Below, in pieces: positions 28,568-36,070 of a stretch of 42,717 bases of DNA. Position numbers and translations under genes: made by a program. This DNA comes from a virus. Location: positions 1 to 42,717 of IMG/VR virus record IMGVR_UViG_3300048033_000815; one strand, 5' to 3'. Below the pieces are notes generated by a model. That model made no database searches. It worked only from the letters and a program-made list of their open reading frames with translations, and had not been told where the DNA came from. How positions within the stretch are numbered: the stretch's first letter is position 1; every line of letters starts with the position of its first letter.

Positions 28568-28645
28568 GTGGAGTAGGAAGTTTGGTCGCTTCCTCTTCGG
28601 TTTTAATTGGAACCCTCAGATTTCGGTCTGGGGGTTTTACTTTTT
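28568..28645 (+). ncRNA. candidate phage small RNA of about 78 nt
   Basis: Begins about 6 bases after the promoter's -10 box and ends in a terminator. Two stems: AGGAAG/CTTCCT (28575-28580 with 28589-28594) and AACCCTCAGA/TCTGGGGGTT (28611-28620 with 28627-28636, one G-U), then TTTTACTTTTT. The 16-base single-stranded link (CTTCGGTTTTAATTGG) could be the target-pairing part. The terminator end overlaps the 3' end of the opposing gene at 28644. No coding frame is supported. Existence of the RNA is inferred from signals only. Confidence 0.6.
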
Positions 28646-28820
28646 AGAACACAATTGTGTCTGTGTCGGGGTCATATGAACAGCCCTGTTGGTAATCAAT
28701 CGCTGTAGCCGTATCCACGGTACACACCACCATTTGCTGTTGTTCTGACCTCATACTTCTACCCGAAGCATCTAATAATGCGAGACCTAAGTCATGCGCC
28801 TGTCTTGCTGTTAATAACAT
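28644..28820 (-). CDS. 58-residue protein, paralogue of the gene at 12800-12973
   Basis: AAGGG lies 7 bases before ATG 28820, a good ribosome binding site. MLLTARQAHDLGLALLDASG matches the start of the 57-residue protein at 12800-12973; the second half has two Cys (VVCTVDTATAIDY, GCSYDPDTD) and diverges. The gene opposes the small RNA and overlaps its terminator by 2 bases. Not long enough for standard gene calling. Unknown function. Confidence 0.65.
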   Translation of the reverse strand: MLLTARQAHDLGLALLDASGRSMRSEQQQMVVCTVDTATAIDYQQGCSYDPDTDTIVF

Positions 28821-28827
28821 ATCGTAG

Positions 28828-28846
28828 CCCTTTGCTAAGTGAACAT
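28828..28846. repeat. 19-bp repeat, copy 1
   Basis: CCCTTTGCTAAGTGAACAT recurs with one change at 29120-29138. On the minus strand it reads TTCACTTAGCAAAGGG and includes the ribosome binding site of the 58-residue gene; CACTTAG is also the centre of the shared promoter element. Confidence 0.6.
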
Positions 28847-28949
28847 ACCGGCGGTAGTTGCGGTTACTAATCGCTGCCGTACTAAGATTATGGGCCAGAT
28901 TCGTTTAGGGATGAACCTACTATTTTAAAGTTTATTTTTATGCGTTTTG

Positions 28950-29004
28950 TTGACACTGAAAAACAACGATAAAATAGGGAATTTACCTATATATAGTGTG
29001 TCAA
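28950..29004. promoter_or_regulatory. TTGACAC/GTGTCAA inverted repeat in the 28821-29139 gene-free stretch
   Basis: Exact arms TTGACAC (28950-28956) and GTGTCAA (28998-29004) contain -35-like boxes facing each other; the AT-rich middle has TATATATA. No clear -10 at the right distance on either strand. The surrounding 320-bp stretch holds no supportable gene, but has another copy of TTAGTTAGGTTA at 29094-29105 and the 19-bp repeat. Confidence 0.45.
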
Positions 29005-29119
29005 GTAATGCAAAAACAAAATATGGTATGCATTTGAATAGGCATAAAAGCAGAAAAGCTACCGAATCATTTGACCCGATAGCTCTACTGTTATTAGTTA
29101 GGTTAAAGGGCGTTACTAA

Positions 29120-29138
29120 CCCTTTGTTAAGTGAACAT
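29120..29138. repeat. 19-bp repeat, copy 2
   Basis: CCCTTTGTTAAGTGAACAT, 18 of 19 bases identical to copy 1 at 28828-28846 and in the same orientation. It also forms the right arm of a hairpin (AAAGGG...CCCTTT, 29106-29125) and abuts the terminator at 29140. Confidence 0.6.
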
Positions 29139-29139
29139 G

Positions 29140-29166
29140 CCCCTCAGATTTAGGTCTGGGGGGTTT
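29140..29166 (+). terminator. rightward terminator at the end of the early arm
   Basis: CCCCTCAGA (29140-29148) pairs with TCTGGGGGG (29155-29163) around TTTAGG, then TTTCTTATT. The stem is nearly the same as the small-RNA terminator at 28611-28636, so one is probably a copy of the other. It lies just past the 3' end of the opposing late operon (stop at 29168). Confidence 0.75.
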
Positions 29167-29167
29167 C

Positions 29168-32100
29168 TTATTGGGGCATTACGGTGTCTACCGCATCTAG
29201 CAACATCTCGCCTGTTTGATCCGATTCATCTCCCACACGCAGTTCATACTGCATTGTTCTGTTAGCTGCGCTTAGAAAATTCTTGAGCATAGTGGTTAAC
29301 AGTTTGGGATCTGCACCAGATGCGATCTTTCTAGCCAGATCAGCGAAGTCTTCAGGGTTTGCTAGAATAGTACCGATTATCCTTTGCTGTTCCTCTTTGC
29401 CTAGTTTCTCCATGGCTTCAATCTGACCTGCCGTAATTCTACGAGCCGCTGCGGCAGCTGGGTTCATGTATCCGAAAGCAAACAGTATACCTGTAGATAC
29501 ACTGTCTCTAACACCTAAGTTAGCCGCTGTATCAGAACCAGACCGTGCAACCTTCATCCGTGCAGACAGGGATAAATCCTGTAAGCTGCCCAAGGTAAGC
29601 ATCATGGTATCTTTCATAAACTGATCATTAGGAAATGCACGGGATACCGCATCTATAAGGCCACTAGCTCTTTCATTAGTTAGTTTTGCTAGTTGTCCCG
29701 TAGAAACATCACGCATACCTCCCGGTGCAATAGCAGTGGAAGTTTTTATGGTGTCATTAATAGTACGCAGCAACATAGATTGTGTTGCCATTCTGGCTGG
29801 TATTTGCTGATCCGCAGGAAGTTTATCTATCTCTGTCATCAGCGCATCAATAAAGTTTCCGGGGTCAGATCCAAGAAGCTCACGTTTTACTGTGATGCTG
29901 GGATTGCTCTGGGCCGCACCTTTCTTACTCCTAGAAAGGAACTGAGCTACAATAGTTTCCTCTGCGGCAATCTTCCGCTGCCGTGCCATGTCGGCTACTT
30001 CATCTGCAGCCAATGCACGGTTCCCTAACTCGTCCTGAACAGAAAGTATGCGGGACTTAGCGGCGTTAAGTTCTTCAACCAATGGGCTATCCAGAGACCG
30101 TAATTGACCGATAATACCTTCAAACGCTGCGTCTATTTGCTCTATGGTCTGGGTATCATTGTTTTGCAGAGCCTTCGCAAGCTTGTCGGCCTGCTCTGCT
30201 ACAAACAGATCAATAAATGGCTTGTTTACCTCGCCCTTGCTTAACGCCCCAGACAAAGCAAACTGTAATTGCTCTAGCTGATTACCTGTTCGATCCGAAA
30301 GCATTGCATTTGTATTTGCTACAGAGTTTGTTTCTAGGTCTGGCTGACCTCTACGACTCCCTCCCTCTGGTACAGGTGTACTTGTGCCTGCATACGCCGG
30401 GGTAAAGGATGCATCAGATAAGTTCTGAGTAGTCATAGAGTTTTGGAACTTACTCTGTGTTTCAATAAATAAGTTATCCGCAGCACTAGCAATATCTGCA
30501 GTATCGCCCCCATTTCGACTTACATATGCAAGCTGTCCGGTTGCTTCTCCTGCTTCGTTTACTGCCTTCGATGTAATATGATCCCTCAGTTGTACCAAGG
30601 ACGCCGCCACATTGCGGTTGTTGGTCGAGGATATTAATTTATCTATCTCCTTCTTGAGGCTGTATAGATCCTGAAACCCAATATCGTCAGTTAATCCATC
30701 GATGACCTGTTGGGGCGTTATCGCAGAAGCACCTTCTCTAGGGTCTCCCATCAAAGATGGTTCTGATGATGGAGAAATCTTATCCCCAAACACCTGCTTC
30801 AATTTAGCAAGAATTGGAGCGCCATCTTGAGTTGTCTCACCCAAACCGCCTGCATTATTAAATACATTTGCAAGCTGTGTTTTGAACGCAGGCATATCGA
30901 TTGGATCATTCGGGATAGCTTCATATGCCGCCTTAACCGAATCATACGCCGCACGGTATTCATCCACAAAGGTCTTACCGTACAAATTAGTAAGCTGTTC
31001 TACATACCGTGTATCATCAAAGAAGCGAGAAGGATCGACCTCCGCTATCATTTCCTTAATCAGGGGATCGTTTTGGACTGCGGAACCTGCTTCGGCTCTC
31101 AAGTTACCTGCCTGTGTTTCTGCGGCAGAAATTTCAGCATCAATCTCCTGTAAATCTAGGTTTCTGTTATCCACTAGGTCTGGAACGGTTTCCGTATCAA
31201 AGTTTACATCGTCTGGGTTGACTGCCTTAGCTTCTTTTTCAAAGAGATTGCCCGCTGAATTGATCATTTCAGCTTGTTTATCTCTAATCATACTATTGTC
31301 AGTGGAACCTCTTGTGACCCCAATAGTATTGGACACAATTGAGTTGGCTTCTTTTTCTACATACCGCTCCCATTCGTCGGGCTTCATGGTGTTCTGCAAC
31401 CTTTGGCGGGTGACAGTTATATACTTCTTTGCACCTGCAGCTAGGGCATTAACCGTATCTACTGGTATCTCCTCTGCCGTATTCCCTACAGTCGCAAGAA
31501 CGGTTGCATTATCTTTCAACACCTGTGCCAAAGCACGGGAAGCTTCTGCAACTTCTTGGGCGTTTAAGTTTTTCAATGCAGGGTCAATAGTCGTAATTAC
31601 ACCCAAAATAGCGGCACGTTGTGCTTTATCCCGTACAAACTTTTTATTGATCAGACCTTGGGAGCTACTGCCCATGTCACCGACTTTTCGCAGGGCCAGA
31701 CCGGCTACACCCAGAAAAGTATCAAAAACGCCATTGACCACTAGGCCATCAAAAATCATTGCCAGATCTGCGGCCTGTTCATCATTAACACCAGTGAAGG
31801 TTTTCTTAACCATCTCAGCATCAAAGATCAGACCTTCATCGCCTTCTTGGGACAGAACACCTTCTGTTAAAGCCACTGCAAGGCTACCGCCAGCGTATTG
31901 AACTGCGTTGTCCACTACGGAACCGGCACCCCGAATAGTATTGCCTACTACGTTATCAGGTAATACTTTATCAGCCTTCTTAACTAACTCAGAACCTACC
32001 CCTACAGCCGCCTTACCTGTTTTTTCAGCGGCAACGCCGGGTACACCGAATACCAAAAGGTCTGTTAGAAGACCTTCACCAGCACTCTGGTCATAATCAG

Positions 32101-32863
32101 GAACGGCAGTGGCGTAGTCGCTATCTTCTAGGAAGTTAACATCCAGACTACCATCGTCCTCCCGCTCGACTAGGCCGTATAGCTCTGAGAATATAGTTCG
32201 CCCTGCTTGGCCCACTACACGCTCAAACATGTTACTGCCCGGTCTAGGAATTAATACAGATTTAACTTCACTGTTTTCGTCTAGATATTTAAATACTCTT
32301 ACTTTTCCATCAGAGATAAACTCATCATCTGTCATACCTGTCAGATCTATCCCTAAAAGACGGGCTTCTGGCAGATCTACCTCTACAGAATTTTGATATA
32401 TTTCTTCTGCCCGTGCATCAAATTCCGCCAATTCTTTAAGGTACGCATCTCTTTCCTGTTGGGATTGGTTTGGTAAATCTTCCGGGTTAACAAAGTCAGA
32501 AAACTTAGCCCCTATACGAGTTAGGAAGCTTAATTCAGGACGCTCACCATATATAAAGTCTTGGTTTCTGACAGGGTTACGGGCCGCAGTAACCTGTTCT
32601 GTTACATCAATGCTGCCATCTGGGGTAGTGCTAGGTACAAAACCTTCCGGGGCTGATACATCAATACCTTGTTCTATCATCCTCTGGCGTGTCTCTTCAG
32701 TACGCTTTAAAAAGTTAGCAAGGTCTGCCTGTTCTTGCGCAATACGGTCATCCACAGAAAGCCCGTCTTCATCTAAGATGGGTTCTTGTTGTGATGTATC
32801 TTCATCAGGAACTGCGTTGTCAGCCCCACGAAGGGTTTTTACGAAATCATCAAATATACCCAT
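29168..32863 (-). CDS. very large internal virion protein, last gene of the late operon
   Basis: 1231 residues, mostly helical and acidic/Gln/Asn-rich, without a catalytic motif I can name. It begins MGIFDDFVKTLRG, has an Ala/Val/Gly-rich stretch near 300-350 (SLAVALTEGVLSQ) and long helical regions to the end. Position at the end of the virion genes and size fit the T7 gp16-type internal core protein that is ejected into the host to help DNA entry, as podoviruses encode. No lytic transglycosylase motif seen. It starts 3 bases after the stop of the 824-residue gene. Confidence 0.7.
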   Translation of the reverse strand: MGIFDDFVKTLRGADNAVPDEDTSQQEPILDEDGLSVDDRIAQEQADLANFLKRTEETRQRMIEQGIDVSAPEGFVPSTTPDGSIDVTEQVTAARNPVRNQDFIYGERPELSFLTRIGAKFSDFVNPEDLPNQSQQERDAYLKELAEFDARAEEIYQNSVEVDLPEARLLGIDLTGMTDDEFISDGKVRVFKYLDENSEVKSVLIPRPGSNMFERVVGQAGRTIFSELYGLVEREDDGSLDVNFLEDSDYATAVPDYDQSAGEGLLTDLLVFGVPGVAAEKTGKAAVGVGSELVKKADKVLPDNVVGNTIRGAGSVVDNAVQYAGGSLAVALTEGVLSQEGDEGLIFDAEMVKKTFTGVNDEQAADLAMIFDGLVVNGVFDTFLGVAGLALRKVGDMGSSSQGLINKKFVRDKAQRAAILGVITTIDPALKNLNAQEVAEASRALAQVLKDNATVLATVGNTAEEIPVDTVNALAAGAKKYITVTRQRLQNTMKPDEWERYVEKEANSIVSNTIGVTRGSTDNSMIRDKQAEMINSAGNLFEKEAKAVNPDDVNFDTETVPDLVDNRNLDLQEIDAEISAAETQAGNLRAEAGSAVQNDPLIKEMIAEVDPSRFFDDTRYVEQLTNLYGKTFVDEYRAAYDSVKAAYEAIPNDPIDMPAFKTQLANVFNNAGGLGETTQDGAPILAKLKQVFGDKISPSSEPSLMGDPREGASAITPQQVIDGLTDDIGFQDLYSLKKEIDKLISSTNNRNVAASLVQLRDHITSKAVNEAGEATGQLAYVSRNGGDTADIASAADNLFIETQSKFQNSMTTQNLSDASFTPAYAGTSTPVPEGGSRRGQPDLETNSVANTNAMLSDRTGNQLEQLQFALSGALSKGEVNKPFIDLFVAEQADKLAKALQNNDTQTIEQIDAAFEGIIGQLRSLDSPLVEELNAAKSRILSVQDELGNRALAADEVADMARQRKIAAEETIVAQFLSRSKKGAAQSNPSITVKRELLGSDPGNFIDALMTEIDKLPADQQIPARMATQSMLLRTINDTIKTSTAIAPGGMRDVSTGQLAKLTNERASGLIDAVSRAFPNDQFMKDTMMLTLGSLQDLSLSARMKVARSGSDTAANLGVRDSVSTGILFAFGYMNPAAAAARRITAGQIEAMEKLGKEEQQRIIGTILANPEDFADLARKIASGADPKLLTTMLKNFLSAANRTMQYELRVGDESDQTGEMLLDAVDTVMPQ

Positions 32864-32866
32864 GAG

Positions 32867-35341
32867 TTAGTACCCACCCATTGCTTTTAAGTTTTCTAAA
32901 GATGTACCTAAAGCTTGTGCTAATCCTCTAAGATAATCCTCCCTGTCCTTGGCCTTTTGTTCATCTGATCCTTCACCCTCTTGCAGACCTTTCAAGAAAT
33001 TATCTACAATTTCTTTTGTTATGGGGGCAGACCCGCCACCCTCTATGGTTAAGTCAAATGTACCCGTGTTTATAAAGGCCTCTAGGTTTTTATTATTAAC
33101 TTCAGAAGGGTCTTCTGTGGCTGTAGCCGTAGGGGAATACGAAACCGTATTCTGATACGCCTCTGTTAGTTTTGTATCCTCAGTAGTCTCTGCATATTGC
33201 GTAACAAAATCAGAGAACGTAGTTGGCTGAAGTATGGGGAGATAACCATACATTGCTTTAAAGTCATTGGGTGGGCCAGTTAGAACGCCCTGAGCTTTAA
33301 CATCAAACACTCTGATTTTATCAGCCATAAATGTACGCAGTGTTTGTTCAAACGCCTCGTATCCACCTTTTACGTTAAGCATCTCTGACAAACGCTCAAA
33401 GTCTTTGTTAGACATTGCGTTACCAGACTGCCCTTCCATGCGACCAGCACGGAATACTAGGGACAACATAGAGGCCTCAAACATTGCTGTTTTGTCGCCT
33501 AGTTCTTGCACATCACCGCTAACGATTGCGTCCACTAAATCTCCAGAGGCATTCGGTGCGTTCTTCGCCACAGCCGCCCTGAATTGTTCCTCAGTGACCA
33601 TATAGTCATCCGCTTGTCCCTCAAATAGGCTTTCCATGACTTGCAGGACACCAGAACCAGAGCGTACAAAGTTTGTAATAGCTTGGGCAACATCGCCTGA
33701 AGCGTTACGCACACGGGGATCTTCCCTAGCAAAGGCCAGCGCCTGTTCTGAGTTAATAAGACCCTCAACAATAGCCACCTTGGCTGTTTGGGCTTCTTGA
33801 TTATACTTGTTGGTCTGTACTGATATTTTATGAAGGGCTTTAGATTCTTCACCCTCAATGGTGCGCAGGAATGTGTAATCTTTCCCCTCGACAAGAGGCT
33901 GGCCCGTTGAGTCAAGCATCTGTACTTTACCCTCGGCCCCCGGCTTCTCTACAACCAGCATAAATGCCTGAACCCCATCAGGCCGGGTTACTACTGCCTC
34001 GTAAACCTTCTGCCCCGGTACACCGTTTTGTTTTGCAATCTCGCCCCTCTGTTGCGCCGCTGCCAATGACTCTAGACGGCTGATAATCTCTTCACCGGCT
34101 TCATCAGTTTTAGCAAGCTCTATTTGCTTCAAGGTGCTGTTGTAGTTGTTAGCTTGGTCCCCATACTTTTTGTATGTCGGTAAATTTTCCACCTTTTTAA
34201 TCTCATCTGAGATTTGAGTAGCAAGGGATACATCGGCATCAGTTGCCCCAGAGGCTTTCGCAACAATAATCAGGTTATTAATATCTGCGGAGCTTTTACC
34301 TGCCAAATTGCTTGCGGCAATTATGTCTTGCCATTGACCAGACTGCTTAATTGCAATGGCATTCTCAATAGTGGACCGTTTGCTTTCATCCATATTAGGA
34401 TCTACGGCTATAGAGGTTTTTAACTCATTTGCATCCGCAGTGACCAGATACTCCCTAAAGAGTTGGTTGCCTCGATTTTCGTACTCTTGTCGCCATGCCT
34501 CAGAATACTTAGTTGGATTGGCTCTCAGGTTACTCCCAAAAGCCTGCCAATCGGCAAAAGTTTTAATACCCGATATGTCAATATCTTCAGGGGTTTCTCC
34601 AAATGGCTTAATTCTAACACCACCGGCTGTGCTCACCTCGACAGAGCCGTCTTCAGGAAGAGTTGTACCTTTTAGTGGCGTACCCCGCTCCTCAAAAATC
34701 CTCTGCATTTCTTGGGCTTGGGTGGAGTACGCACTTGTAGGGTCTGCAGCAATTTCTGCTACATCACTTGCACGGAACGCCTCATCAGTTTGACTTGTGG
34801 TCCCTCCAGCTCCCAAATTAGAGCCTGTTTCTATTTCACCATTAGGTCCACCAAACCCTACACCTAGATCAGAAATCTTAGGGTCGGCAGGCACGTTTGG
34901 CCCTTGGAACGGCATGTCAACCATTTCCGTAGTGGGGGCAACAAATTCAAGTTGTCCACTTTTAACACGGTTTTCCGTAGACGTAACAACAGCACCTACA
35001 TCACCATCCATAAGTTCAAGTTGGTTTTGAAAGTAAGTGACCGCTGCAGCATTATCTGTAGTACCTGTGAAGTCTAGGGCGAGTACTTTAGCATTTCTAG
35101 CAAGTTTCTTCGCCGCTGCCTCTTTTTTAGCTTGTGCAGCGGCAAGACGTTTAGCTTCTGCAGCGGCTTCTCTTTTAGCGATCCGCTTCTCTTCACGCTC
35201 TTCTGCGGCACGAGTCATAATACCTTTAGCCATAATACCAGCACCGGTATCTATCGCCTTCGCCAGTGTGTTGTCAGGCTGTTTAAAACCGCCAGCGGCA
35301 ATCTTACCGGATATTCTGGATTTGGTTGACCGTAGGGACAT
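32867..35341 (-). CDS. large internal virion protein
   Basis: 824 residues. The N terminus (SLRSTKSRISGKIAAGGF) is basic, and residues 50-90 are a long Ala/Lys/Glu helix (EEREEKRIAKREAAAEAKRL). The rest alternates helical and low-complexity segments. It starts in TAATG with the 185-residue gene. Probably a second core or tail-interior protein paired with the 1231-residue protein; identification is from position, size and composition. Confidence 0.65.
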   Translation of the reverse strand: MSLRSTKSRISGKIAAGGFKQPDNTLAKAIDTGAGIMAKGIMTRAAEEREEKRIAKREAAAEAKRLAAAQAKKEAAAKKLARNAKVLALDFTGTTDNAAAVTYFQNQLELMDGDVGAVVTSTENRVKSGQLEFVAPTTEMVDMPFQGPNVPADPKISDLGVGFGGPNGEIETGSNLGAGGTTSQTDEAFRASDVAEIAADPTSAYSTQAQEMQRIFEERGTPLKGTTLPEDGSVEVSTAGGVRIKPFGETPEDIDISGIKTFADWQAFGSNLRANPTKYSEAWRQEYENRGNQLFREYLVTADANELKTSIAVDPNMDESKRSTIENAIAIKQSGQWQDIIAASNLAGKSSADINNLIIVAKASGATDADVSLATQISDEIKKVENLPTYKKYGDQANNYNSTLKQIELAKTDEAGEEIISRLESLAAAQQRGEIAKQNGVPGQKVYEAVVTRPDGVQAFMLVVEKPGAEGKVQMLDSTGQPLVEGKDYTFLRTIEGEESKALHKISVQTNKYNQEAQTAKVAIVEGLINSEQALAFAREDPRVRNASGDVAQAITNFVRSGSGVLQVMESLFEGQADDYMVTEEQFRAAVAKNAPNASGDLVDAIVSGDVQELGDKTAMFEASMLSLVFRAGRMEGQSGNAMSNKDFERLSEMLNVKGGYEAFEQTLRTFMADKIRVFDVKAQGVLTGPPNDFKAMYGYLPILQPTTFSDFVTQYAETTEDTKLTEAYQNTVSYSPTATATEDPSEVNNKNLEAFINTGTFDLTIEGGGSAPITKEIVDNFLKGLQEGEGSDEQKAKDREDYLRGLAQALGTSLENLKAMGGY

Positions 35342-35898
35342 TACACCACCTCTTCTTCAGTATCAGACCCACCCAGCATGAGCGCCTGTTCTTCCGCTGT
35401 AGCGGTCATTTCTTCTGCAGGCTGTGCCGGTGCCATAAGACCGCCTTCAGCCTCTGGGACGGCCTCTGGGGCGCTCTCAGGGGGTGTCTCTTCAGGGTCT
35501 ACATCATCAACAACACCCATCATCATTTTAAGCGTAGTGGATGTAATTGGAGTGCGTTTAGCATTGAGACCATCTTCGTATTTAATGTTCTCACTATCGG
35601 CTAAGATCTGCAGATAACGATAGACCGGGCCAGCCGCTAAGATAGCCATATCGATCTGGAATTTACCACGACCAATACCCTGCATCATTAAGCCTGCAAC
35701 GATGTTAGTCAGAGGGCGTCCTAGCTCCATAAGACTGTAAACGATCTCCGCAGTTGTTTCGTCATTCATACGCTCCATGACGTACTCTACTGTACCGTCA
35801 TAGGTCTCAATCTCTGGTGGCCGGTGCCATGGGTAATTACGAGTATCAGCGGTGTAGTTCTCACCCGGTATCGGGCCTATTGTCCTTGGATCAAACAT
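35341..35898 (-). CDS. 185-residue structural-operon protein
   Basis: NYPWHRPPEIETYDGTVEYV and IVAGLMMQGIGRGKFQIDMA form a conserved-looking core recalled from marine myo- and podovirus structural clusters; the last 50 residues are acidic Pro/Glu/Ala-rich and disordered. No enzymatic motif. Coupled at both ends. Possibly a virion assembly or scaffolding-type factor. Confidence 0.65.
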   Translation of the reverse strand: MFDPRTIGPIPGENYTADTRNYPWHRPPEIETYDGTVEYVMERMNDETTAEIVYSLMELGRPLTNIVAGLMMQGIGRGKFQIDMAILAAGPVYRYLQILADSENIKYEDGLNAKRTPITSTTLKMMMGVVDDVDPEETPPESAPEAVPEAEGGLMAPAQPAEEMTATAEEQALMLGGSDTEEEVV

Positions 35899-36070
35899 CG
35901 TCCACCTCTTCTTCGGCTAGGGGTTCCATGTCTGCTAGATCTTCTTCTAGCTCATCCATGTAATCAGGTGTGTAGATCACAGGATTGTCCTGAACCTTCA
36001 TAAGCTCTTCAGGCATACTACCTTTCAGAAAGCTCTTAATTGACTTCTCAATTGCGTCTTCAAATTTCAT
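35891..36070 (-). CDS. 59-residue acidic protein
   Basis: ATG overlaps the end of the S74 gene and the stop lies inside the next gene by 8 bases, so it is coupled on both sides although short. MKFEDAIEKSIKSFLKGSMP then an acidic tail (LEEDLADMEPLAEEEVDD). Could be a small chaperone or virion accessory; unknown. Confidence 0.65.
   Translation of the reverse strand: MKFEDAIEKSIKSFLKGSMPEELMKVQDNPVIYTPDYMDELEEDLADMEPLAEEEVDDV

Noticed and set aside
28947-29153. 68-codon plus-strand ORF starting TTG
   Set aside because: No ribosome binding site, it begins at a -35-like box and ends in the terminator; composition looks non-coding.
30882-31901. 339-codon plus-strand ORF opposite the 1231-residue gene
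   Set aside because: Ser/Thr/Ala-rich mirror of the coding strand; no ribosome binding site or family pattern, while the minus-strand gene is part of a packed operon.
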